From the NCBI RefSeq assembly GCF_013282215.1, contig NZ_CP048103.1:372001-436000 (forward strand): a stretch of DNA of 64,000 nt, written 5' to 3'. Below, in pieces: positions 37,779-46,463 of the stretch (the first letter of the stretch is position 1; each line of letters starts with the position of its first letter). The notes under the pieces are model-generated. The model saw only the letters and a program-made list of their open reading frames with translations, was not told the DNA's origin and did not search any database. Source of the stretch: Kroppenstedtia eburnea. GTDB lineage: Bacteria; Bacillota; Bacilli; Thermoactinomycetales; DSM-45169. Made by a program: the position numbers and the translations under genes.

Positions 37779-38531
37779 TTGCTGACCGACAAGGTGGCTC
37801 TGGTAACGGGTGGGTCCAGAGGAATCGGCAAGGAAATTTGCAAACAGTTTGTTCGCCACGGCGGAAAAGTGATCATCGGCTATCATTCCAACCAAATGAT
37901 GGCAGAAGAGCTGTTGCGAAGTTTGGAAAAGGAGTATCCCCAGACCGAGTTGATGGCAAAACAAATCGATGTCACTGATTATCAGCAAGTCCATCAAGTG
38001 GTTACCGAAATCGTGGATCGGTTTGGACAAATCGATGTATTGGTGAACAATGCCGCCATCGGGATTGAAGGAGCTGTAATTCCGACGAATCCGATGGAGG
38101 ATTGGGTTAAAGTGATTGAGACCAACCTCATCGGAACTCTTCACTGTATTAAGGCGGTTTCTCTCCATATGTTGCTCGCACAGTCAGGCTCCATCGTAAA
38201 TGTAACTTCCATTGCCGGGATCTCCGGGATTGAGAGAATCAGCAGTTATTGCGCAAGCAAAGCAGGGGTCATCGGGCTGACCAGGTCTTTAAGCAAAGAG
38301 TATGCTCCGTACAATGTTCGAGTGAACGCTGTTGCACCCGGTTATACGGAGGATACCGGCATGTTGTATCGGATTCCGGAAGAGCAATTGAAAAAAATCA
38401 AGGATCGGGTCCCGTTGCAACGTTTTGCCCTTCCGAAAGAGATTGTGGATTCCGTCTCTTTCTTAGCTTCGGACCAATCGACTTACATCACGGGACAAAC
38501 CCTTGTTGTCGATGGTGGGTACACCGCTTAA
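37779..38531 (+). CDS. Short-chain dehydrogenase/reductase, FabG-like
   Basis: About 250 residues starting at TTG after GGGAGGTG. Cofactor motif TGGSRGIGKEI, NNAAIG, catalytic Ser in NVTSIAGISG and the YCASK motif (Tyr and Lys) are present, and the C-terminal segment ITGQTLVVDGGYTA is typical of FabG. It probably reduces a beta-ketoacyl thioester made by the KAS III and carried on the ACP encoded downstream, giving a beta-hydroxyacyl group. It is cotranscribed with the acyltransferase genes. Confidence 0.88.
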   Translation: MLTDKVALVTGGSRGIGKEICKQFVRHGGKVIIGYHSNQMMAEELLRSLEKEYPQTELMAKQIDVTDYQQVHQVVTEIVDRFGQIDVLVNNAAIGIEGAVIPTNPMEDWVKVIETNLIGTLHCIKAVSLHMLLAQSGSIVNVTSIAGISGIERISSYCASKAGVIGLTRSLSKEYAPYNVRVNAVAPGYTEDTGMLYRIPEEQLKKIKDRVPLQRFALPKEIVDSVSFLASDQSTYITGQTLVVDGGYTA

Positions 38532-38560
38532 CACATTTTTAAACACAGAGGTGTTGCCTG

Positions 38561-39493
38561 ATGACCAAAACAGCGGTTTTGTTTCCCCCGTTTCTGGTCA
38601 ATATCCAGCCTGGAGCCTACAGAGATCTTTATGACCGTTATTCCTGTATCAGAGAGAAATTTGAGGAAGCCAGCGATGCATTGGGGGTGGACCTCCGCAA
38701 AACTTTTTTTTCCGATGATGAGAAAAAGGTGAATCACGGCCCCAGCGCACGCTCTTCCATTATCACCATCAGTACGGCCATCTTTGAAATGGTGAAGGAC
38801 CGGTTTCCCCAAGGAGACTATTACCTGGGTTTAAGTCTGGGTCAACTGTGTGCCGCCCATGCCAGTGAGTGTTACAGTTTTGCCGATATGATCCGTATGG
38901 TTTACAAGATGGCTTTCATGGAGTACAAGGCTTTTCACGGTTCAAATTACGGCGTTTACTTTTATTACAACACCGATTCCCGGTGGCTTTTGCAAACCAT
39001 GGAGAAACTGATGGACGAAGGGCATTATCTGAAACCCTGTGCGTTCATGGCTGACAGCCAGATGTTGGTGACAGGGGATATCGAGGGTTTGGAAAAGCTG
39101 AACCAAAAAGTCAGCGATCATGGTGGATTGGGAATCATCAATCCCAACGGATTTCCTGCACATTGCCCCCTGATGCAGGATGTAAAAGAGGATTTTAAAC
39201 GAAGCGTGATCGACCCTCTGACCATTGAAGCTCCCCGTGTCCCTCTGGTATGCAATTATACAGCGGAGATCTTGACCACCAGTGAGGAAGTACGGACAGG
39301 CTTGATCGAGCAGTACACTTCCCCTGTTTTGTGGAGACAATCCATGGAGCGTTTGCACAAGGAAGGGGTTCAGAACGTTGTGATTATCGGGCCCGGAAAT
39401 ATGATCTTCAAATCGATGGCTTACCTCCCCTATTCTTTTAACATCCTGACATATTTGAATCTTGAGGAGTTGGAAAGGTCTCAAGCCGGTTAG
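38561..39493 (+). CDS. FabD-like acyltransferase 1
   Basis: A 310-residue protein of the malonyl-CoA:ACP transacylase fold. The nucleophile is Ser92 in GLSLGQ and the catalytic His201 in PAHCPLM. The start MTKTAVLFPPF is the usual FabD entry but the GQGxQ motif is altered to FPPFLVN. AGAGGTG precedes the ATG. A second FabD-like gene follows 12 bases later. In trans-AT polyketide clusters such pairs are often one extender-loading enzyme and one hydrolytic editing enzyme; here the altered motif leaves the role open. Confidence 0.82.
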   Translation: MTKTAVLFPPFLVNIQPGAYRDLYDRYSCIREKFEEASDALGVDLRKTFFSDDEKKVNHGPSARSSIITISTAIFEMVKDRFPQGDYYLGLSLGQLCAAHASECYSFADMIRMVYKMAFMEYKAFHGSNYGVYFYYNTDSRWLLQTMEKLMDEGHYLKPCAFMADSQMLVTGDIEGLEKLNQKVSDHGGLGIINPNGFPAHCPLMQDVKEDFKRSVIDPLTIEAPRVPLVCNYTAEILTTSEEVRTGLIEQYTSPVLWRQSMERLHKEGVQNVVIIGPGNMIFKSMAYLPYSFNILTYLNLEELERSQAG

Positions 39494-39505
39494 GAGAGGA
39501 TTCAA

Positions 39506-40420
39506 TTGAAAACAGCAGTTGTGTTTCCAGGCTTTTCCCCCTCTTCGTATCCAGAGGTCCAAGAGTTTATTGAATCCAATGGGTATGCGGAAAAATGGTA
39601 CAGCAGGGCGGAAGATATATTGGGCTACTCCCTGAAGGAGGCTTTTCGAGAAGCAACAGAAGCAGATTGGGAAATCAATGAACTTGCCTTTTTGATTAAT
39701 ACTCTCGCTTTGGCCGACTATGCCGGAGAAAATCATTCTTTAACTCCTGAATATTGTATGGGGTCCAGCTTCGGGGGGATGATCGGGGCGGTTTATACCG
39801 GAAGTCTTTCATTGGCTGATGCGCTTTGGCTGTCCTATCAAAGTACAAACCGGGAGAAACGTTATATGACTGAACGGATTTTCAACCGGTATCAGACAGA
39901 TTTCATCTATCAATATCCGGCGGAGCGGGTCATGCAAGATGTTCGGGATTATACGGAGAAAGGAAAATACCTGGAGATCTCCTCTTATTTATCGAGAAAC
40001 TTGGTAGCAGTTTCAGGTGAAATGGATGTCATCCGAGAGATGAAGAAGAAGGTGAGACAAGCACGGGGGATATCTCTTTTTACGATGGATCGTTTGATTC
40101 ATTGCAAAAAGTTGAAAGAAATTAAAGAAATTGTCGGACGGGAGGTTCATAGCAAAGTCTCTTTCCGTCCTCCGAGAATACCTATGATCTCTGATATCGA
40201 CGGCAGTATTTTGGTGGAACCCGTTAAGATTAAAAACCTGTTGCTGGACTGGTTTGATCAGCCGGTGCGGATGCATTTGGCGAAAACAACGATGAAAAAA
40301 TGCGGAATTGAAAAGGTGTTTGTGGTGGGTCCCCGCAGTATATTCGGTTCGTTGATGAGCGAAGACTTTTCAGTCGAGGTGATCAGCCCGGAGACTGCAT
40401 GTCAAACAGCCACCGGGTGA
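39506..40420 (+). CDS. FabD-like acyltransferase 2
   Basis: 304 residues from a TTG with AGGAGAGG upstream. It has the FabD entry MKTAVVFPGFSPSSYPEV, nucleophile Ser88 in GSSFGG, and catalytic His199 in RLIHCKKL. It is related to but clearly different from its upstream neighbour. No Arg in the usual malonate-carboxylate position is obvious to me, so it may use another acyl unit or act as an acyl hydrolase. It overlaps or nearly touches the acyl-activating enzyme gene. Confidence 0.8.
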   Translation: MKTAVVFPGFSPSSYPEVQEFIESNGYAEKWYSRAEDILGYSLKEAFREATEADWEINELAFLINTLALADYAGENHSLTPEYCMGSSFGGMIGAVYTGSLSLADALWLSYQSTNREKRYMTERIFNRYQTDFIYQYPAERVMQDVRDYTEKGKYLEISSYLSRNLVAVSGEMDVIREMKKKVRQARGISLFTMDRLIHCKKLKEIKEIVGREVHSKVSFRPPRIPMISDIDGSILVEPVKIKNLLLDWFDQPVRMHLAKTTMKKCGIEKVFVVGPRSIFGSLMSEDFSVEVISPETACQTATG

Positions 40421-40434
40421 ATGGGGTGGAACTG

Positions 40435-41883
40435 ATGGACATTTCACAGAGACAGGGGAGATTGCTGCTCCCTGATCGCTCCTTCTCTCACTGGGAATTC
40501 AAAGCGGATGTCATCCGGTTTGCTGATGAGCTGCAAGTGAAGGGGTTGGCTACCGATGAACGTGTCATCCTCAAATGTTCCAATTCCTACACCTTTTGTG
40601 TGGCATTATTCACCTTGATGCATCTCAATACATCCGTTGTCCTGATGGATGTGGAGATGAATCCCAATGAGATGGATGAAATCCAATGCCGAACAGGAGC
40701 GAAATGGTTTTTGACAGATGATGATTCCCGTTTATCCGATTCCGCTTGTGTTCAAATCAAACTTCCTTGTTTTGAAGAAAGGGCACAGCCTGAGGGGGAT
40801 GGGGATCGGGAAATCTCCCTGATGGGGTGGTTGGAACGAAAGGATGCTGTCATTCTGTTTTCCTCCGGTTCCACTGGAAAGCCAAAGGGGATTGTGAAGT
40901 CGGGAAAATCGGTTGTTTGCAATTTGAGAGCGACGGCGGAAGCAATGCAGTATCGGACCGACGACGTTCTGTTGCCGATGGTTCCGTTTTTCAACACCTG
41001 GGGGTTCTTTTTGCTCCTCATTTGGTGGTTGACCGGATGTTCTTTGCTGATCTGTAATTATCGGTATACCAAAAATCTGGTGCGTTATCTTCTTCGCCAT
41101 CGAGTGACGATTGTGGAGGCGACCATCTCGACGACCTATTCCACTTTGCAATTATTGAAACGTCAACCAGAGGTTATGGAGAAGGTCAAGAATTCCTCAC
41201 TCCGTATGTGGTACACCAGTGGCGCCCCTGTTCCCAACAATCTGAAAAGGGATTTTTACGATCATCTGGGACAACCTCTCTTGGATTACTATGGCTCGAC
41301 AGAGGCCGGGAATTTGACGGCTGGTCATCCGGATGACTGGGTCGGAAGTGGGAAGATCATCGCCGGTGTCGATGTGAAGGTGGTGGATTCAGAAGGAAAA
41401 CAACTTCCACCGGGGCAGATCGGTGAAGTTTTTGCCAAAGGAAATGCCCTTATGGAAGGGTATATCCTGTCACCTGGAGAGTATCATCTGGATTTGCAGG
41501 ACGGATGGATGGATATGAAAGACTTTGGATACTTTGATGAATCTGGTCACTTGCATGTGTTGGGAAGAAAAGACGAAGCCATACATCGGATGGGGTCCAC
41601 TTTTTATCTCTGTCACATGGAAAGATTGGTGGAAGATTTGGGTGTTCTGTCCAAGGTCGTGGCTCTTCCAGATGAGAGAAAGGGTGCATACTTAGTGCTG
41701 TTTGTACAGCACCCGGAGTCCGAAATTGCTGCCATCCGTAAAAAAATCCTCAGAACCCTTCCCACCTATATGTATCCGGATAAACTCATCTGCCTGGAAG
41801 AATTTCCGTTTTTGCCCGTTGGAAAAGTGGACGGAAAATCTTTGGAGAGAAGAGCGGAGGAACTGATCGCGCCCGTACTGTAA
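40435..41883 (+). CDS. Acyl-activating enzyme (AMP-dependent synthetase/ligase)
   Basis: About 482 residues from an ATG with GGGGTGG before it; an upstream ATG at 40399 would overlap the previous gene. ANL-family motifs: FSSGSTGKPKG (P-loop), YYGSTEAGN, a hinge LGRKDEAIH and the C-terminal catalytic lysine in VGKVDGKS. It activates a carboxylic acid as an adenylate and passes it to CoA or an ACP. It carries no carrier domain of its own. It is a plausible source of the starter acyl unit for the KAS III or for the peptide N-terminus. Confidence 0.85.
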   Translation: MDISQRQGRLLLPDRSFSHWEFKADVIRFADELQVKGLATDERVILKCSNSYTFCVALFTLMHLNTSVVLMDVEMNPNEMDEIQCRTGAKWFLTDDDSRLSDSACVQIKLPCFEERAQPEGDGDREISLMGWLERKDAVILFSSGSTGKPKGIVKSGKSVVCNLRATAEAMQYRTDDVLLPMVPFFNTWGFFLLLIWWLTGCSLLICNYRYTKNLVRYLLRHRVTIVEATISTTYSTLQLLKRQPEVMEKVKNSSLRMWYTSGAPVPNNLKRDFYDHLGQPLLDYYGSTEAGNLTAGHPDDWVGSGKIIAGVDVKVVDSEGKQLPPGQIGEVFAKGNALMEGYILSPGEYHLDLQDGWMDMKDFGYFDESGHLHVLGRKDEAIHRMGSTFYLCHMERLVEDLGVLSKVVALPDERKGAYLVLFVQHPESEIAAIRKKILRTLPTYMYPDKLICLEEFPFLPVGKVDGKSLERRAEELIAPVL

Positions 41884-41944
41884 AGCAGGGAACAGCCGGT
41901 TTGCCGGGGGAAACAGATCAGCTCGGAAAAAGGGGGAAAGCGGA

Positions 41945-43000
41945 TTGGGAGCGGAATTGTTGAACGTGGAGAGAACTGTCAACACCAGTGGTCTATCAGT
42001 TCCGGTTGGGATCAGCGGGACAGGAATGTATGTGCCCGACCAGCTGGTGACCAATGAGGATCTCGTTCAAAATCTGGATACTTCGGATGAATGGATTGTT
42101 ACAAAAACGGGAATCCGGGAACGGCGGTTTTTGCGGGAGGGCGAACTCACTTCCGACATGTGCGTAAAGGCGGCGGAGGCTGCCATGGCAGACGCTGGGG
42201 TGACTCCCGGGGATTTGGATGCCATCATTATCTCTACATTCACATTTGATCAACTGCTGCCGTCCACAGCATTGATTGTCAGAGAACGGCTGGGGGCGGA
42301 CCGGGCGATTCCGATCGATTTGAATCAAGCGGCATGTGCCGGAAGTATTTATGCCATTTGGACAGGATGTCACTTGATGCAAAATCAACAGATCCGCTGT
42401 GTATTAGTGATTGGAGCGGAAGCGCTTTCCCGCATCACCGACCCGGAAGATCGGAGTACCCGCGTGTTTTTTGGAGATGCGGCAGGGGCCGTGGTTTTGA
42501 ATCGAACGCAATCCAATTACGGCATTTTGTCATGGGATTTGGATGCCGCTTTGTCTTACAGTGTGGAAGTGCCCGCCGGCGGAGCCAAAAGCCCAACCAC
42601 AGCAGACACGGTACGCCAAAGGGAACACTTTTTGAAAATGGATGGGAGAAAAGTTTGGACGGAAGCAAACCAACGCCTTCCGAATACGATTCAATCCGTA
42701 ATAAAAAAAGCCGGTTTGCATTTCGGGGAAATTGATCATTTTTTGATACACCAAGCAAATTTGAACATTGTAAAAGAGGTTTTCAACACTTTGGGAGAGT
42801 CGATGAGCAAAGCCACAAACAATGTGGACCGGTTTGGGAATACAGGTGCAGCGACTGTGTTTACGGTATTGCATGAAGCCTTGGCAAGGGGTCGGATTAA
42901 ACATGGAGACCGTATCATCATGGCTGCGATTGGTGCCGGATTTATTTGGGGCTCCTTGTGTTTCCGATACTCTGATGAATCATGGAAAGGAGATCAGTGA
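41945..43000 (+). CDS. Beta-ketoacyl-ACP synthase III-like enzyme
   Basis: 351 residues from a TTG with GGGGGA upstream. FabH fold with the triad Cys131 (NQAACAGSIYA), His in FLIHQANLNI and Asn in FGNTGAAT, where FabH usually has NTSAA. The GIRERRF entry and FGDAAGAVVL are conserved. It condenses an acyl starter with a malonyl-type ACP. Clustered with the free ACP directly downstream, two acyltransferases and an SDR, it probably makes a specialised short acyl unit and is not the housekeeping FabH. Confidence 0.9.
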   Translation: MGAELLNVERTVNTSGLSVPVGISGTGMYVPDQLVTNEDLVQNLDTSDEWIVTKTGIRERRFLREGELTSDMCVKAAEAAMADAGVTPGDLDAIIISTFTFDQLLPSTALIVRERLGADRAIPIDLNQAACAGSIYAIWTGCHLMQNQQIRCVLVIGAEALSRITDPEDRSTRVFFGDAAGAVVLNRTQSNYGILSWDLDAALSYSVEVPAGGAKSPTTADTVRQREHFLKMDGRKVWTEANQRLPNTIQSVIKKAGLHFGEIDHFLIHQANLNIVKEVFNTLGESMSKATNNVDRFGNTGAATVFTVLHEALARGRIKHGDRIIMAAIGAGFIWGSLCFRYSDESWKGDQ

Positions 43001-43001
43001 A

Positions 43002-43265
43002 ATGACGAAAGAGAAGGTTAAGCAAATGTTTATTGACTGCTTCGAGCTGTCCATGACCAAGGATGAGTTAAAAGATGATGTCGCGCTCTTCGGGCCCAAT
43101 TCCCCCTTTGGTCTGGATTCTATGGATATCCTGAAGTTTATCACGATTATAAAGGATGAATTTCAGATTAATCTGGGCTCGATCAGAACGGACACCTTCA
43201 GCACGGTAAACCAAATCACTCAAACCATAGAGGAGCACCAAGGGGCTCCAGCTCAAAATTCATAG
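43002..43265 (+). CDS. Acyl carrier protein
   Basis: An 87-residue ACP, MTKEKVKQMFIDCFELS, with Ser40 in the phosphopantetheine site FGLDSMDIL. Its ATG follows AAGGAGATCAGTGAA and lies 2 bases after the KAS III stop. It is the last gene of the GNAT-to-ACP operon and should be activated by the Sfp-type transferase encoded next. Confidence 0.9.
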   Translation: MTKEKVKQMFIDCFELSMTKDELKDDVALFGPNSPFGLDSMDILKFITIIKDEFQINLGSIRTDTFSTVNQITQTIEEHQGAPAQNS

Positions 43266-43293
43266 TTCGTTTCAGATGACAAAGAAGGGTTTG

Positions 43294-43335
43294 AAAGGAG
43301 TAGATCGGGAGATGCCCCTTCTACTCCTTGTTTTG
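43294..43335 (+). terminator. Terminator after ACP gene
   Basis: AAGGAGTAGA (43295-43304) pairs with TCTACTCCTT (43320-43329), followed by GTTTTGATTT. Confidence 0.85.
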
Positions 43336-43387
43336 ATTTACAGCCTTATATGGATAATTCTGATATTCCGCTTGTGGGGTGGGCCCG

Positions 43388-44110
43388 ATGTGTGTCGATT
43401 TTGAAGGGATGGGGATGGAGAAAGGCCACTCGGAACTGCATCTGTGGGTCTTGAACTTGAATGAACTGGTGAAGTCAATTGACATGTTGAAAAACCTCCT
43501 GAGCAAAGATGAACATGAGCGGGCGAATCGTTTTGCATTTGTAAAGGACCGGAATCGGTTTATTTGCTTTCGGGGAGTATTGAGATGTCTTCTGGGGCGT
43601 TACATGGGTCAAAATCCCCGTGAGGTGCAGATCATGTATGGGGAATTTGGGAAGCCGTTTCTGAAACAGGAAAGGATTTTCTTTAACGTTTCACATTCCC
43701 ACCACATGGGATTGATCGGAATATCCCGTTCCGATCCGCTGGGAGTGGATATTGAACAGATTCGCTCATTTCCGGAAGCACAGCTGTTGTCGGAGCAATT
43801 CTTTTCAGATCGGGAAAAAAGAATGATCCGACAAACACAAGGGGATATAAAGGCCTTCTTTCGGATTTGGGCCCGCAAAGAGGCTTTTATCAAAGCTCTG
43901 GGGCGCGGATTGAGCCAATCCTTGGAGCGTTTTGATGTTGTGGATGAGTCGGGCGGTTGGATTGAATATATCAATGATTCACGGGGAAGTGAAAGGTATC
44001 AAGTTCGGGATTTATCGGTAGATCCGGATTACTCAGCCGCCTTATGCTTCCAAGGTAATGGAAAACCACATATTCGCATGCAAACTTTTCTGCTAAAGTC
44101 TTTCTTTTGA
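43388..44110 (+). CDS. Sfp-type 4'-phosphopantetheinyl transferase
   Basis: About 240 residues; the start is uncertain between ATG codons at 43388 and 43415. Family motifs are in order: RFICFRGVLRCLLG, GKPFL, FNVSHSH, GVDIEQI (magnesium-binding Asp and Glu) and FFRIWARKEAFIKALGRG. It transfers phosphopantetheine from CoA to the serine of carrier domains, activating the four NRPS carriers and the free ACP. It sits between two terminator-like or repeat regions and is probably transcribed alone. Confidence 0.93.
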   Translation: MCVDFEGMGMEKGHSELHLWVLNLNELVKSIDMLKNLLSKDEHERANRFAFVKDRNRFICFRGVLRCLLGRYMGQNPREVQIMYGEFGKPFLKQERIFFNVSHSHHMGLIGISRSDPLGVDIEQIRSFPEAQLLSEQFFSDREKRMIRQTQGDIKAFFRIWARKEAFIKALGRGLSQSLERFDVVDESGGWIEYINDSRGSERYQVRDLSVDPDYSAALCFQGNGKPHIRMQTFLLKSFF

Positions 44111-44179
44111 AATCGTAGCTGCAAGATAGAGGGTGGAAATGACAAATATTGTAGCTTTGTTTCCGGTCCGGGGAGACCA

Positions 44180-44422
44180 CTAGAAGCGTTGTGATTTATA
44201 CGTTCATGGCCGGTCGGGATTGGGTTTCACATGTCGTTTTCGTTGTTCTTACGATCCAAAATCACTCCATGTGAAACCCAACCCTCTCTCCATAGCGAGA
44301 CCAGGGGCGGAAGCCCCCTGGCGAGACTTGTACTGGTGAGTGCATAGCCTGACCGGGGAGAAAAGCGACCTTAGGTACGACTTGTGCCATATGGGTATGA
44401 CGGGTTTTTCACAACACTTCAA
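44180..44422 (-). repeat. Palindromic repeat element, copy 4 (inverted)
   Basis: About 243 bp with ends CTAGAAGCGTTGTGA and TTCACAACACTTCAAG. Inside, the hairpin module and then a partial tandem module (ATAGCGAGACC ... GGCGAGACTTGTACTGGTGAGTGCATAG) occur in the opposite order and strand from copy 2. The tandem part is degenerate, with an internal GGGGGC-type hairpin. The element separates the biosynthetic genes from the regulator/exporter genes. Confidence 0.85.
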
Positions 44423-44729
44423 GTACTGTCTTGAGTATTACTTCGGGAGAGTCAATTCCGGGACTATGGTAGTGAACAGTAAAAAATGTATTTTCAATAT
44501 ACATAGACTGATAAGTTTTTCTTAAAATCGAAAACTTCCTATTGCCATTTTGATTGGGCTACTATATATTGAGTATATATAAATAAATACCATTTAAGTA
44601 TTCTTTATTTATTATTTATGAAGAATACCAAATTATTTATTAAGATTCCTCAACACCTATATCCTGCTGCTAGCAAGAAGTTGATTTGACCGGGTTGTTC
44701 GTTCTTAACATGGGTATGAGGTGATGATC
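44423..44729 (+). promoter_or_regulatory. AT-rich leader of the LuxR gene
   Basis: No gene. This is the most AT-rich stretch of the window. GTATTCTT (44598-44605) and AAGAATAC (44621-44628) form an 8-bp inverted repeat with a 15-base spacer, a possible regulator site. ATATATTGAGTATAT near 44563-44577 differs by two bases from the PadR-like operator palindrome. The promoter of the regulator gene must lie here. Confidence 0.45.
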
Positions 44730-45395
44730 ATGAGCCAAGATATTCGAGTATTGTCAGTGGGGAACTTTGCCTATTCAAAAAGTTTGGAACACATCCTTAA
44801 ATTTGATTCACACATTGAGTACGATGTATGCCGGACGAAAGAATTGACCAGCAAAGGTAAAAACGCGGATGTGATTGTGGCCTTTTCCGCGAGTTTGAAG
44901 GCCGCAGACAAAATTATTCGAGTATTCAATTCAAATTTCGTCGGACTTCAAACACGGGTGATTTTTGTGGTAAATCATTTTGTTGAAGGGTACCTCCAAT
45001 TTCTTGAGAGAGGGGCGGGAGGTATCGTTCTTCAAAAAAACACAACCGAATTGGTTCGGGCGGTACAAGTGGTTCGGAACGGAGGCTGGTATTTTTCTTC
45101 GGATTTGATAGAACGGATCCATCACTTGATTCATGGTAATCTGCATCCTCATAAGTTGCCATTGACAGCTATGGAAATGAAGGTTGTTCAGGAGTTGCTC
45201 AAAGATAAAACCAATCAACAGATTGCGGAAGCGCTTTATGTCAGCAGACGAACAGTGGAATATCACATTGCTTCTGCTATACAGAAATTAGGTGTCAATT
45301 CCAGAGTGGGTCTTGCAGTGAAGATCATGCAATGTTATCGACCTTTTTTTCATGGAACCTTTGAAGAGAACGTTGAAAAACTGGCAATTACGTAA
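44730..45395 (+). CDS. LuxR-type regulator with degenerate receiver domain
   Basis: 221 residues from an ATG with GAGGTGAT upstream. The N-terminal half (~5-125) has the size and layout of a response-regulator receiver, but the phospho-acceptor region reads DVIVAFSASL, with no Asp at the usual place. The C-terminal LuxR helix-turn-helix (~145-205) is intact: LTAMEMKVVQELLKDKTNQQIAEALYVSRRTVEYHI. No histidine kinase gene is nearby. It is likely a phosphorylation-independent regulator of the peptide cluster or of the exporter that follows. Confidence 0.85.
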   Translation: MSQDIRVLSVGNFAYSKSLEHILKFDSHIEYDVCRTKELTSKGKNADVIVAFSASLKAADKIIRVFNSNFVGLQTRVIFVVNHFVEGYLQFLERGAGGIVLQKNTTELVRAVQVVRNGGWYFSSDLIERIHHLIHGNLHPHKLPLTAMEMKVVQELLKDKTNQQIAEALYVSRRTVEYHIASAIQKLGVNSRVGLAVKIMQCYRPFFHGTFEENVEKLAIT

Positions 45396-45485
45396 ATAAA
45401 TAACGAAATATTAAAAAAACACTGGATCTATAAAGTTATTTTTCATCCCATGAGAATAAGTTTTTACTTCAATCAAAGGGAAGTG

Positions 45486-46463
45486 TTGGGTTTGGGTTCC
45501 ATCATAGAAGTGAAGAAGTTGAAAAAAAGTTTTGTCCGAAAAGGTGGAAAACCAATCAACGCTGTTGATGACATCTCTTTTTCAGTTCAAGAGGGGGAGA
45601 TTTTCGGATTGCTGGGACCCAACGGGGCCGGTAAATCCTCCGTCATACGTATGATGTGTGGACTCTTGACTCCGGAACAGGGAGATATACGGATATGTGG
45701 CCATCAAGTAAAAAATAACCGCAGAAAATCATTGCGCCATATCAGTGCGGTTTTAGAAGGGAACCGCAATTTGTACTGGCGGATGACGGTGAAGGAGAAT
45801 ATAGCATATTTTGTGGGGAACAGGGGTTATTCTTACCGACAGATTCAGTCCGATGTGGATCGATTGATGAAACAATTCAAGATTGAGCATAAAGAAGACG
45901 AATTGGTAGGGAATCTCTCCAGAGGAATGCAACAGAAGTTGGCAATTTTGATTTCCCTGGCAATCGGAACGGAAGCGATTCTGCTGGATGAACCTACTCT
46001 CGGCTTGGATGTGGAGACGACAGAGGAGCTGAAGAGAATTCTTGTCCAAATTTGCATGGACTTTAAAAAGACCATTATCGTCAGTACACATGACATGAAG
46101 TTGGTTGAAGAGATTTGCGACCGGGTGGTCATTGTTAATCAGGGGAAAAAAGTGGTGGAGGACTCTGTTGAGAATTTGCTTGATCTGTTTCGTACCAAAA
46201 CATATCAGATGAGAGTAAAAGGAGGGAAAATCTCCGAAGAGGTTTTTGATCGCATCCAATCCCGGTTTCCATGGGTTCGGTTTGATGCCGAGAACAGAGT
46301 TTACCTGGTGAATATCAAAGAAGGAGAGATGTTTTTCCCTTTGATGGAGGTATTGAAAGAAGAATCGGTTTCCCTTGAGAGTATTGAGACGGTGACAGTT
46401 GATTTTGAGCGGGTATACACTACCTTGTGTGAGAGGAACTTCAAAGATGTTATCCATGTTTAA
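45486..46463 (+). CDS. ABC transporter ATP-binding protein (ABC-2 exporter)
   Basis: About 325 residues. The start is uncertain: TTG codons at 45486 and 45492 follow AAAGGGAA, while an ATG at 45450 has no ribosome binding site. Motifs: Walker A GPNGAGKSS, signature NLSRGMQQKLAI, Walker B AILLDEPTLGLD, switch STHDM. The ~80-residue C-terminal extension is typical of ATPases of the drug-exporting ABC-2 class (DrrA/NodI-like). The permease gene overlaps by 17 bases. The pair probably exports the peptide or confers self-resistance. Confidence 0.9.
   Translation: MGLGSIIEVKKLKKSFVRKGGKPINAVDDISFSVQEGEIFGLLGPNGAGKSSVIRMMCGLLTPEQGDIRICGHQVKNNRRKSLRHISAVLEGNRNLYWRMTVKENIAYFVGNRGYSYRQIQSDVDRLMKQFKIEHKEDELVGNLSRGMQQKLAILISLAIGTEAILLDEPTLGLDVETTEELKRILVQICMDFKKTIIVSTHDMKLVEEICDRVVIVNQGKKVVEDSVENLLDLFRTKTYQMRVKGGKISEEVFDRIQSRFPWVRFDAENRVYLVNIKEGEMFFPLMEVLKEESVSLESIETVTVDFERVYTTLCERNFKDVIHV

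Noticed and set aside
37135-43265. Trans-AT polyketide synthase
   Set aside because: Twin FabD-like genes suggested it, but no modular ketosynthase is present; only a KAS III and a free ACP.
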